A stretch of DNA of 35,436 nucleotides from a virus. The translations under genes and the position numbers were made by a program. Of this stretch, positions 14,510-20,600 are shown in pieces. The number at the start of each line of letters is the position of its first letter. Position 1 is the first letter of the stretch. Below the pieces are notes generated by a model. That model had not been told where the DNA came from. It saw nothing but the letters and a program-made list of their open reading frames with translations, and did no database searches. Location: positions 1 through 35,436 of IMG/VR virus record IMGVR_UViG_3300046454_000075. One strand, 5' to 3'.

Positions 14510-14953
14510 ATGACAATTAGTTATCAATGGCGAATACATGGACGAGAACTAGCCGGGGGCGGATGCAACGGCGGTGTAGCCGACTGCGTAGACGACGTGG
14601 CAACGGCCGTCACCGATGCGCTGCGGCTGCACCTCGCGCTTGAGTCGACAGACGTACTTGCCTCGGTCCTCGACGGCGCATGGGCCCCCATGCGTGACGA
14701 AATGCTTACGGTCGGCATCGCCGAGCTGAGGGACAGCGGCAGGTGGACCGGCGACGCACCGGGGCTCACCGTGCGACTCTGGTCGCATGACCGACGAGAC
14801 ACTAGGCGGCATCGTTCCGCCCAAGATCAAGAATTACAGCAACGTCCCCGAGTTGCTCGCCAAATTGGAAGGGCGGGCAGTGCTGTGGGAGCGCAACGCG
14901 CGAGACGCCAAGGAACGCGCGCAAGAGTTCGAGGCTGCCGCGCAAGCGATTAG
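14510..14953 (+). CDS. Unknown protein, 3' part doubtful (possible frameshift)
   Basis: From ATG 14510 the frame gives a plausible soluble protein (MTISYQWRIHGRELAGGGCN ... GIAELRDSGRW) up to about base 14780. After that it becomes Arg-rich (RRDTRRHRSAQDQ...) where it overlaps the better frame at 14787-15008 by about 165 bases. Either the true gene ends near 14790 and a base was lost or gained, or the proteins really overlap. TACGCT ends five bases before the ATG, with no ribosome site, so a leaderless transcript is possible. A GTG further up (14456) would read through the terminator and is unlikely. No function is recognised. Confidence 0.45.
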   Translation: MTISYQWRIHGRELAGGGCNGGVADCVDDVATAVTDALRLHLALESTDVLASVLDGAWAPMRDEMLTVGIAELRDSGRWTGDAPGLTVRLWSHDRRDTRRHRSAQDQELQQRPRVARQIGRAGSAVGAQRARRQGTRARVRGCRASD

Positions 14954-15008
14954 GAACGGCGCATCGAGTGTCACCGTGGGACGCACAACCTACGTGCTAG
15001 GGGAGTAG
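14787..15008 (+). CDS. Small unknown protein, helical (73 aa)
   Basis: The ATG at 14787 begins MTDETLGGIVPPKIKNYSNVPELLAKLEGRAVLWERNARDAKERAQEFEAAAQAIRNG. The central part is a long charged helix, probably a coiled coil, and the end (SSVTVGRTTYVLGE) a short strand pair. It overlaps the 3' part of the previous frame. The composition favours this frame over its neighbour in the overlap. No function is recognised. A 19-bp dyad follows at 15022. Confidence 0.6.
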   Translation: MTDETLGGIVPPKIKNYSNVPELLAKLEGRAVLWERNARDAKERAQEFEAAAQAIRNGASSVTVGRTTYVLGE

Positions 15009-15021
15009 CCTGACTCAACTA

Positions 15022-15040
15022 GTCCGGTAACGGACCGGAC
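15022..15040. promoter_or_regulatory. 19-bp dyad before the 15068 gene
   Basis: GTCCGGT and ACCGGAC are perfect inverted arms around AACGG. It lies 28 bp before the ATG at 15068 and is unrelated in sequence to the 23-bp palindromes. It could be an operator or a weak terminator. Confidence 0.4.
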
Positions 15041-15067
15041 CTGACGCCGAGTTAGGAAAATCGAACA

Positions 15068-15298
15068 ATGACCGCCAGCGGACAACGCACATGCGTTGAG
15101 AATGTCGCTGCATCTGGGCCCACCGGCGCGGAGCAGACGACGACTGTCATGCAACCTCGGGGGGCTCTCTGCATTCTGTGCGGCGGAGAGACTCAAACCC
15201 TCGTGGTAATCGCGATCTTCGAATCAATGTCGAATTCCGGCGTGATCATGGGTTGCGGCTACTGCGCCGATCTACTCGGAAAGCGGGCGTCGGCGTGA
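15068..15298 (+). CDS. Small zinc-finger-like protein
   Basis: The 76-aa protein contains CILCGG and, 32 residues later, CGYC: two C-x2-C knuckles of a zinc ribbon flanking a hydrophobic segment (TLVVIAIFE). ATG 15068 has TAGGAAAATCGAACA upstream. ATG 15148, close to the first knuckle, is an alternative start, since the first 26 residues are low in structure. The TGA overlaps the GTG of the next gene. The role is unknown; small zinc ribbons of this type are common in actinophages. Confidence 0.55.
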   Translation: MTASGQRTCVENVAASGPTGAEQTTTVMQPRGALCILCGGETQTLVVIAIFESMSNSGVIMGCGYCADLLGKRASA

Positions 15299-15507
15299 GC
15301 GAGGGAACGGGGCCGACGGTCCCCCAAACGGGTTACGAGACAGCATGGGCGGCGTACGTCGACCACGTGCACCCCAGGGACGGAGTCACGCCGCCGTGCC
15401 CCGTCTGTGTCAGTTCCAAGGGCCCGAGTCTGGGTTGTGAAGAGGGTCAAAGGCTTCACGGCGCGTACCGGCTCGCGAGGATCGGCAAACCCATAGCGGC
15501 GGAATAG
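15295..15507 (+). CDS. Small Cys-containing protein coupled to the zinc-finger gene
   Basis: GTG 15295 overlaps the previous TGA, and this coupled start is preferred to a much longer reading of the same frame from 15178. The 70-aa product has GYETAWAAYVDHVHP, CPVC and a later Cys in GPSLGCEEG, so it may bind one zinc. It ends ARIGKPIAAE. The function is unknown. GC-rich hairpins (15513-15535 and 15562-15595) follow the stop and face the only minus-strand gene. Confidence 0.6.
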   Translation: MSEGTGPTVPQTGYETAWAAYVDHVHPRDGVTPPCPVCVSSKGPSLGCEEGQRLHGAYRLARIGKPIAAE

Positions 15508-15561
15508 CCGAACGGGCCCCGGGGCATCCATAGCGCCCCGGGACCCGCACCCTCACTCTAA

Positions 15562-15595
15562 GCCCCGTCCGGTGATCAGCCGGGCGGGGCACTTT
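15562..15595. terminator. Terminator between converging genes
   Basis: GCCCCGTCCGG and CCGGGCGGGGC form a stem around TGATCAG, followed on the + strand by ACTTTC. It lies between the + strand gene ending at 15507 and the minus-strand gene ending at 15601, so it could serve both directions. Confidence 0.6.
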
Positions 15596-15600
15596 CATGT

Positions 15601-15807
15601 CTAGTAGGGGCGTGCCGGGCACCTCCACAGCGCCCACCCCGTGCCGAACGGCCGAATGGCCACACGGAACGGCAGCGCGAGGCGCGTATAGAGGCGCGCG
15701 ACCTTATGCCATTCGCGGAATGCGTCCTCGCGGCCGAGGCTGCCGGTTATCTGCACGCTGCCCCGGGGGACGGGCGGGTTCGGGACGTAGGGGGAGGTCG
15801 TTCTCAT
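15601..15807 (-). CDS. Small unknown protein on the minus strand (68 aa)
   Basis: This is the only minus-strand frame that looks coding. It reads MRTTSPYVPNPPVPRGSVQI and ends TGWALWRCPARPY, with GC-rich third codon positions through most of its length. No good + strand frame competes. There is no clear ribosome site, but TAGCGT lies seven bases before the ATG, as in leaderless Streptomyces genes. It is divergent from the integrase and adjoins the attP candidate, so it could be expressed in the lysogen. The function is unknown. Confidence 0.5.
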   Translation of the reverse strand: MRTTSPYVPNPPVPRGSVQITGSLGREDAFREWHKVARLYTRLALPFRVAIRPFGTGWALWRCPARPY

Positions 15808-15913
15808 GGCCCCGACGCTAGGCGCCGACCCGCCGTTACCGGATCGTCCAGCGGGGGGAGTTGCTGGTCACGGTCCGGGTACGCTGCCCCGTGTCGGCAC
15901 CGGTCCGGCTAGG

Positions 15914-15963
15914 GTGTTGGTTAGTTGCTTATGGATCACCTTCCATGGGCAACTAACCATCAC
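15914..15963. other. Candidate attP site
   Basis: Exactly 50 bp form an imperfect inverted repeat. The arms of 15 bases match at 14 positions (left arm GTG-T-TGGTTAGTTGC, right arm GCAACTAACCA-T-CAC). ATGGA then recurs inverted inside the spacer (TCCAT), and the centre falls on the non-palindromic dinucleotide AC at 15938-15939. Size, imperfect symmetry, asymmetric centre and position right before a serine integrase gene are what phiC31-type attP sites show. The crossover dinucleotide is inferred from symmetry only. Confidence 0.65.
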
Positions 15964-15999
15964 AAAGATTCGACCACGAAAGCGCAGGTCAGACCCACC

Positions 16000-17808
16000 A
16001 TGACGCACAATCAAGGCATGTCCCCGTTCTTGAGCCCCGTTGAGGGTCACCGACTGGACGTCGTCCGCGTAGCCATCTACGCCCGGCAGTCCAAGGCACG
16101 CACCGACTCATCCGAAGCTAGCCCCGAGGCGCAGGTGTCGGCGTGCATCGGCGCCGCGCAAGCCCGATCGGGGAACGGGGCCGTGTGGGAGGTCACACCC
16201 GCGCGCACGTTCAAGGACGTCGGTCGGTCCGGGTGGGACCCGAACGCGATTCGCCCCGGGTTCGAGGAACTCATGACCGCAGTACGCGCGGGTGAGGTAG
16301 ACGTGGTGATCGTCAATGAGCTGTCACGGCTCACTCGCAAGGGCGCCCACGATGCGCTGGAAATCGACAAGGAATTCAAGGCGCACGGCGTGCGGTTCGT
16401 GTCGGCGAAAGAGTCGTTCCTCGACACGTCCGACCCGATCGGCGTTGCGATCTTCGCCCTTATCGCTGCCCTCGCTAAGCAGGACAGCGACATTAAGGCC
16501 GAGCGACTCAAGGGCGCGAAAGACGAAATCAGGGCCGTCGGCGGGCGCCACTCGTCCTCGGCGCCGTACGGAATGCGCGCCGTCCGCGAAAAGATCGGGA
16601 ATCTCGTGGTGTCGGTCCTCGAACCCGACGCCGACAACCCCGACCACGTCGAAACCGTCATGCGCATGATCGAAATGTCGTTCAGCGGGCAGACCGACAA
16701 CAGCATTGCCGTAACCCTCGACAAGGACGGCGTACCGGCCCCGGGCAACGCCGCACGACGCGCCACCGCTAAGCGGCTGGAATCGATCAAAGCCCGTCGG
16801 GTGTCCGGCGAGGACGACGCCATCCGATGGCGGGCACAAACCGTCCGCTGGATTCTCAACCACCCCGCCATCGGCGGGTTCGCGAGTGACCGGGTGCTGC
16901 GCGGCAAGGCACACGTGAACGTGATCGCCCGGGACGAGACCGGAAAGCCTCTGACGCCCCATACGGGGCTCATCACCGGCGCTAGGTGGCTGGAGCTGCA
17001 AGAGGCACGCAAAAAGCGTTCACGGCCCGATTTCCGCCCCGGCGGCGAGGAGATCACGCCGACACTGCTTAGCGGATGGCGGTTCACGCGCTGCGGAGTG
17101 TGCCGAGGGTCCATGGGGCAGACGGGCGGCACTAAGGGCCGTAACGGCACGCTAAGCGCAGGGTCGTACATGTGCGCCAACCCCAAGGGTCACGGCGGCC
17201 TCGCCATTCGGCGCGAAATGCTCGACGACTACGTGGCTAACCGGGTGTGGGCACGGCTCACGCACGCCGACATGGACGACCCCGCCGACCGCGTATGGGT
17301 CGAGGCTGCCGCGCTGAGGTTCGCCGCTCAAACCGACCTCGCAGGGGTACAGGAAGACCGGCGGGAAACGGCCGCGCACCTCGACCACGTCCGGCAATCG
17401 ATCACCGAGCTACAGGCGGACCGCAAAGCAGGGCTCTACCGAGGGCGCGAGGAACTCGACATGTGGCGCGCGACCATGCAGCAGTACCGGCAATTCGAGG
17501 ACGAGTGCACGGGCCGACTCGCCACCCTCGACGCGCAGACGGCGGATGCGGTGCGGATTCCGACTGAATGGTTCGTCGAGTCGGCAGACCTAATCGGCCC
17601 GGGGTCGCCCTGGTCCGGGTGGGACGTGTTCAAGCGGCGGGCGTTCCTCGACCTGTTCCTCACGGGTGTGTCCGTCGGCGTAGGGCGCGACCCTGAAACG
17701 AAGAAGTTCGTTCCCATCGAGGAACGCGTGACGCTGGATTGGCGCCCGGTACCCGTCGAGGACGACGACGACGCCGAGGTGACCGAGGCGGAGCTAGCCG
17801 CCCTCTAG
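16000..17808 (+). CDS. int: Large serine integrase
   Basis: The 602-aa protein has the serine recombinase catalytic domain: IYARQS with Ser31 as the expected nucleophile, SPEAQ, RPGFEEL, VVIVNELSRLTR and the long E-helix region IAALAKQDSDIKAERLKGA. A recombinase domain follows (WILNHPAIGGFA). A zinc ribbon starts at RCGVC (about 365), and a coiled coil runs from about 445 to 515, ending in an acidic tail. This is the phiC31/TG1 type, which needs no host factors and is reversed by a Gp3-like RDF such as 4676-5374. ATG 16000 is chosen; ATG 16018 is possible. A TTG at 15925 would lie inside the attP candidate and is rejected. Confidence 0.93.
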   Translation: MTHNQGMSPFLSPVEGHRLDVVRVAIYARQSKARTDSSEASPEAQVSACIGAAQARSGNGAVWEVTPARTFKDVGRSGWDPNAIRPGFEELMTAVRAGEVDVVIVNELSRLTRKGAHDALEIDKEFKAHGVRFVSAKESFLDTSDPIGVAIFALIAALAKQDSDIKAERLKGAKDEIRAVGGRHSSSAPYGMRAVREKIGNLVVSVLEPDADNPDHVETVMRMIEMSFSGQTDNSIAVTLDKDGVPAPGNAARRATAKRLESIKARRVSGEDDAIRWRAQTVRWILNHPAIGGFASDRVLRGKAHVNVIARDETGKPLTPHTGLITGARWLELQEARKKRSRPDFRPGGEEITPTLLSGWRFTRCGVCRGSMGQTGGTKGRNGTLSAGSYMCANPKGHGGLAIRREMLDDYVANRVWARLTHADMDDPADRVWVEAAALRFAAQTDLAGVQEDRRETAAHLDHVRQSITELQADRKAGLYRGREELDMWRATMQQYRQFEDECTGRLATLDAQTADAVRIPTEWFVESADLIGPGSPWSGWDVFKRRAFLDLFLTGVSVGVGRDPETKKFVPIEERVTLDWRPVPVEDDDDAEVTEAELAAL

Positions 17809-17839
17809 GGCCCTAGACGCCGCTGTAAGCCCCTTAGAG

Positions 17840-17876
17840 CCCCGGATAGCCCCCTAGGCCGTCCGGGGTTCTTTCG
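17840..17876 (+). terminator. Terminator after the integrase gene
   Basis: CCCCGGA (17840-17846) pairs with TCCGGGG (17862-17868), followed by TTCTTTC. The block resembles 2602-2660, as noted there, and is followed by the second 92-bp element. Confidence 0.65.
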
Positions 17877-18022
17877 TGCCGTCAGACGGCCGTCTGTGGC
17901 GTTGGGGTGGTCGAGGAAGCGGAGCGTACCGGTCCGGTTACACGGGGTGGCCACACAGCGGGGTGGGTGACTGACGTTTTCGATAATCAGCCTTTTTCAG
18001 CGCACCATCTGAGCTGCACTTA

Positions 18023-18114
18023 CTGACGACTGACATTTCTAGTATCAATCTCGGTATGTCTTAAGAGACTCTATAGGCATTCCCAAACACCACGTTCATC
18101 CGTCAGTTGTCAGG
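18023..18114 (+). repeat. 92-bp dyad-ended element, copy B
   Basis: This copy aligns without gaps to the reverse complement of 2711-2802, with the three conserved islands described there. It ends 11 bp before promoter-like motif E, just as copy A ends 13 bp before motif A. The 140 bp upstream (17880-18022) carry no gene and include an AT-rich part with GACTGACG and repeated CAGC/TCAG words. Confidence 0.75.
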
Positions 18115-18125
18115 GACCACCCCCG

Positions 18126-18145
18126 CGTAAACCGTTGCGCTCTAG
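18126..18145 (+). promoter_or_regulatory. Phage promoter-like motif E
   Basis: CGTAAACCGTTGCGCTCTAG, identical to B and C. The first gene downstream is the tRNA-Trp at 18273. The leader between contains a strong TCCTCGG-CGGA-CCGAGGA hairpin (18186-18203), which may mark the start of tRNA processing. Confidence 0.6.
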
Positions 18146-18272
18146 TACGTACCGAGGGAAGATTCCCGCGCACGAAATACCACACTCCTCGGCGGACCGA
18201 GGACTTCCCCAAAAACCGCCCGGCGGTCGACTCCCGTGACTCTCTCCCACGGTTTGAGCCTGCCGGGCACTT

Positions 18273-18344
18273 ACGGGCTTAGCTCAGTGGCAGAGCGGCG
18301 GATTCCAAACCCGCGTGTCGGTGGTTCGATTCCATCAGCCTGTG
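18273..18344 (+). tRNA. tRNA-Trp (CCA)
   Basis: The acceptor stem ACGGGCT pairs with AGCCTGT (one G-T). The D arm is GCTC...GAGC and the T arm GGTGG-TTCGATT-CCATC. The anticodon loop TTCCAAA gives anticodon CCA. The anticodon stem has one A-C mismatch next to the loop. The discriminator is G and the CCA end is not encoded. Confidence 0.85.
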
Positions 18345-18409
18345 CGGAGCGCAAGACATATGCGGGGCATGCACCCCCCGGGCACTGTGTGACAGTGGCT
18401 CTTGCGCAA

Positions 18410-18479
18410 TTTCGGATAGCTCAATTGGCAGAGCAGGGGCTCGCGACCCTGGTTAGTGGTTCAAATCCACTTCCGAAAG
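18410..18479 (+). tRNA. tRNA, anticodon uncertain (CGC possible)
   Basis: The acceptor stem TTTCGGA/TCCGAAA is perfect, and the D arm GCTC...GAGC and T arm AGTGG-TTCAAAT-CCACT are good. Only 20 bases lie between the D and T stems, two to three fewer than usual. The anticodon arm is therefore irregular: AGGG pairs with CCCT around an eight-base GCTCGCGA loop. Keeping T at position 33 gives CGC (Ala), but the G3-U70 Ala identity pair is missing. It may be degenerate or odd. Its 5' flank is a hairpin joining GCGCAAG (18349) to CTTGCGC (18401). Confidence 0.6.
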
Positions 18480-18600
18480 CTAGGCGCACCCGCCAACGGC
18501 CGTGACTGGTCATCTGACGGGTGCCCCTTGGGTGAAACCGGCCCTTAGTAGCCCAGCTAGTCACTGGTTGCGAAACGGGCGGCGAGTAGCCCTAAAACTT

Positions 18601-18673
18601 TGGCATGTAGCTCAGTCGGCAGAGCGGCGGATTGTTAATCCGTTAGTCGTAGGTTCGAGTCCTACCGTGCCAG
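18601..18673 (+). tRNA. tRNA-Asn (GTT)
   Basis: The acceptor stem TGGCATG/CGTGCCA has one G-T pair. The D arm is GCTC...GAGC, the anticodon stem GCGGA/TCCGT with loop TTGTTAA (anticodon GTT), and the T arm GTAGG-TTCGAGT-CCTAC. The discriminator is G. It is a full, well-formed tRNA. Confidence 0.9.
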
Positions 18674-18677
18674 CCTT

Positions 18678-18753
18678 GCCCACCTAGCCCAACGGCAGAG
18701 GCAACGGTCTTAGGAACCGTGCAGTCTCGGTTCGAATCCGAGGATGGGCACCA
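18678..18753 (+). tRNA. tRNA with anticodon TAG (Leu, CUA codons), short variable loop
   Basis: The acceptor stem GCCCACC/GATGGGC has one mismatch, and discriminator A plus an encoded CCA end follow. The anticodon stem ACGGT/ACCGT is perfect around the loop CTTAGGA (anticodon TAG). The T arm CTCGG-TTCGAAT-CCGAG is perfect. The variable loop is only five bases, whereas bacterial tRNA-Leu normally has a long variable arm, so the amino acid is inferred from the anticodon. The late genes here use CTA often. Confidence 0.85.
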
Positions 18754-18765
18754 TCCGTACCACCC

Positions 18766-18788
18766 CACCTACTAGTCGCTAGTAGGTG
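18766..18788. repeat. 23-bp palindrome, copy 7 (A13G variant)
   Basis: This copy has G instead of A just right of the centre. Copy 8 shares the same change, and the two are neighbours on the map. It is 28 bp before the HNH gene and 12 bp after the tRNA CCA end. Confidence 0.85.
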
Positions 18789-18816
18789 GCTTTGCACGTT
18801 CTGAAAGGTGGCCCCG

Positions 18817-19077
18817 GTGACCATTGCACGATATCGCCGCAGCCGCCGACTCCCCGCGCGTGACGCTGCCGCTAGGGCCCGTCGCGACGTTAACCGCGCT
18901 GCCTACGTCGGCTGTAACCGATGTGGTGGCGCTTTTGCTCCGTCTGACGTCGAGGTCGACCACATTCGGCCTATCGCCCTCGGTGGCGAGGACGTAGCGG
19001 GGAACATCCAAATTCTTTGTATTCCCTGTCACCAGTCCAAGACTCGCGAGGAATTCTCTTATGCCGCAGCCGGGTGA
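18817..19077 (+). CDS. HNH endonuclease, small
   Basis: The 86-aa protein has an N-terminal basic region (RYRRSRRLPARDAAARARR) and a zinc-binding HNH core: CNRCGG, VEVDHIRPIALGGED, NIQILCIPCHQSKT. GTG 18817 is chosen because AAGGTGG lies just upstream; GTG 18808 would overlap that site. HNH proteins near the terminase genes often take part in cos cleavage during packaging. A second HNH gene lies at 19546, closer to the terminase. The 3' end overlaps the next gene by 17 bases. Confidence 0.8.
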   Translation: MTIARYRRSRRLPARDAAARARRDVNRAAYVGCNRCGGAFAPSDVEVDHIRPIALGGEDVAGNIQILCIPCHQSKTREEFSYAAAG

Positions 19078-19546
19078 TTTCGGCGTAGTCCAAATCCATG
19101 GCTACGGCGGAAAGCTGATTTCCCTCGGGCAAGCCCTTATCGGCTGCCCCTCGCGTTTCTCTCACGCGTTCCTCGTTCTCGACAATGGGGAAATCGTTCA
19201 GGGCGAACCCGGCGGAGCGAAGATTTATCCCGCATCCGTGATGCATGGTCGAGGCGCTGTTTACAGCAGTCTCCCGCTCACCGATGCGCAGCGTGCCGAT
19301 ATCGTGGCCGCCGGTCGTGCGCTGGCCGACACCCCGTATTCGTGGGTCGACTATGCGGCTATCGGATTCCAGCGCCTAGGGCTGCCGTCTAAGGCACTCG
19401 CCGATTACGTGGCCGATGGTGGTCACATGATCTGTTCTCAGCTAGTGGCCGAGGCATACAGGCGTGCGGGTGATCCGCTGTTCCCTAATCGCGCGCCCGG
19501 TAATGTGACGCCCGGTGATTTGGCTAGGTTGATTGGGGCTAAGTAA
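19061..19546 (+). CDS. Permuted NlpC/P60 papain-like (YiiX-type) hydrolase
   Basis: The 161-aa protein shows the circularly permuted papain-like order: His first (RFSHAFLVLDNGEIVQGE, near residues 32-50), then Cys in MICSQLVAEAYRRAG (near 127). DFGVVQIHGYGGKLISLGQ at the start matches the usual first strand and helix. Such enzymes cut peptide, amide or ester bonds; in phages they may act on the cell wall or lipids. ATG 19061 has GAGG nine bases upstream, within the HNH gene. The stop overlaps the ATG of the second HNH gene (TAATG). Its position between two HNH genes and before the terminase is unusual for a lysis enzyme. The substrate is unknown. Confidence 0.7.
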   Translation: MPQPGDFGVVQIHGYGGKLISLGQALIGCPSRFSHAFLVLDNGEIVQGEPGGAKIYPASVMHGRGAVYSSLPLTDAQRADIVAAGRALADTPYSWVDYAAIGFQRLGLPSKALADYVADGGHMICSQLVAEAYRRAGDPLFPNRAPGNVTPGDLARLIGAK

Positions 19547-19887
19547 TGCCCCGTAGACCGTGCCTAGATTGTGGTCGCCTTACTAACAACCCTAGCCGCT
19601 GTGATGCCCATGCCGCTGTATGGAATGCCCGCCTAGAACGGCGTAGAGGATCGTCTACGGCCCGAGGCTATGGGGCAGCGTGGCGCAAGGTAGCGCGTGT
19701 GGTCCTCGACCGGCACATAGCCACCTATGGGCACTACTGCCCAGGGTTCGGCATTCCCCCTCATGCTGCTAGTGACCTCACTGTGGACCACATCCAGCCT
19801 CGGTCACTCGGCGGCAGCGACCAGCCGGACAACCTAAGGGTTCTCTGTCGAGGCTGTAACAGTCGCAAGCACAATCGCCCCGGTTGA
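19546..19887 (+). CDS. HNH endonuclease, terminase-adjacent
   Basis: The 113-aa protein has an N-terminal zinc pair (CLDCGRLTNNPSRCDAH), the RGYG-x-x-W-R segment and the HNH core (LTVDHIQPRSLGGSDQPDNLRVLCRGCNSRK). This is the standard form of HNH proteins encoded next to terminases in HK97-like phages, where they help the terminase nick or cut cos. The ATG overlaps the upstream stop. A 193-bp non-coding stretch that may hold cos follows, then palindrome copy 8 and the small terminase gene. Confidence 0.88.
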   Translation: MPRRPCLDCGRLTNNPSRCDAHAAVWNARLERRRGSSTARGYGAAWRKVARVVLDRHIATYGHYCPGFGIPPHAASDLTVDHIQPRSLGGSDQPDNLRVLCRGCNSRKHNRPG

Positions 19888-20080
19888 TTTGCCGGTTAGT
19901 CGTGTTGTGTGCTTCCCACTCGCATTATCACTGTGGGTAGCCCCCAATTCGGACATTATGTGCAGTAGGGGGGCGTACTGAATCTCTGTCCGGAATGTCC
20001 GAATGGACCCAAGCCCAGGGCAGGAACACATGACTGCGAAATTTTGACCCGGGGGGTGTCGACCGAAAGCCCCGATTTTC
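19888..20080. other. Non-coding region before the terminase, candidate cos
   Basis: No gene is visible. ATTCGGACATT (19947-19957) and AATGTCCGAAT (19994-20004) form a perfect 11-base inverted repeat around a 36-base interior with a GGGGGG run. GTCCGGAATGTCCGAATGG also contains two near-direct repeats. A further hairpin-like block (20051-20076, GGGG...CCCC then ATTTT) precedes palindrome copy 8. The position between an HNH gene and the small terminase suits a packaging site, but no cut site can be read from the sequence. Confidence 0.4.
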
Positions 20081-20103
20081 CACCTACTAGTCGCTAGTAG
20101 GTG
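20081..20103. repeat. 23-bp palindrome, copy 8 (A13G variant)
   Basis: This copy is the same variant as copy 7 and lies 18 bp before the small terminase gene. Confidence 0.85.
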
Positions 20104-20121
20104 CTCAGAAAGGGGTGAATC

Positions 20122-20589
20122 GTGGTCGCAGGACGCCCGCCCGTGCCAAATGAGCGCAAACGGAAGCTAGGAAACCCCGGGCAGCGCCCCTTGCCGAACG
20201 TGGCCGAGGTCGCCGACGCCGTGCCGTTCGAAAATCGCGCCCCGCTGCACCTAAAGGCCGAGGGCCGGAAGCTATGGGAGCGCGTAACGACCGGCGCCCA
20301 TTGGCTAGCCGATTCTGACGCGCCCACCCTCACGCTGTTGTGCGAAAAATACGATCGTCGAGCGCAATTCGTCTCCGATCTCGCCAAAAGTGAGCCTGTT
20401 CTTTTCACGGATAAGGGATACGCCTATCCGAACCCTCTGGTCGGCATGCTTTCGACCATTGAGACCGAAATTGCCCGCCTGTTCAGCGCATTGGGCCTCA
20501 CGCCGACCGACCGAACCCGTATGGGTGTCGCCGAGGTCAAGGCCCGTAACGCGTTCGAGGAAATGCTAGCGAGGCGCCAAAACCGATAA
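20122..20589 (+). CDS. terS: Terminase small subunit (P27 family)
   Basis: The 155-aa protein begins VAGRPPVPNERKRKLGNPGQRPLP, the hallmark start of the P27-like small terminases, and continues with helical segments (LWERVTTGAHWLADSDAPTLTLLCEKYDRR). It recognises the packaging site and loads the large subunit on DNA. GTG 20122 has GAAAGGGGTGAATC upstream. The large subunit follows after 11 bases. Palindrome copy 8 is the only control element seen before it. Confidence 0.9.
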   Translation: MVAGRPPVPNERKRKLGNPGQRPLPNVAEVADAVPFENRAPLHLKAEGRKLWERVTTGAHWLADSDAPTLTLLCEKYDRRAQFVSDLAKSEPVLFTDKGYAYPNPLVGMLSTIETEIARLFSALGLTPTDRTRMGVAEVKARNAFEEMLARRQNR

Positions 20590-20600
20590 AGGGGTGACGC

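Noticed and set aside
15925-15999. TTG start of the integrase at 15925
   Set aside because: It falls inside the attP-like dyad and would add residues unlike serine integrase N-termini; ATG 16000 or 16018 is better.
16077-17186. 369-codon minus-strand frame inside the integrase gene
   Set aside because: It is the antisense shadow of the catalytic domain; its Ser/Arg-rich composition is typical of such frames.
18349-18407. A further tRNA gene between the Trp and second tRNA
   Set aside because: Terminal arms pair (GCGCAAG/CTTGCGC), but there is no valid T loop or anticodon arm; it is treated as a spacer hairpin.
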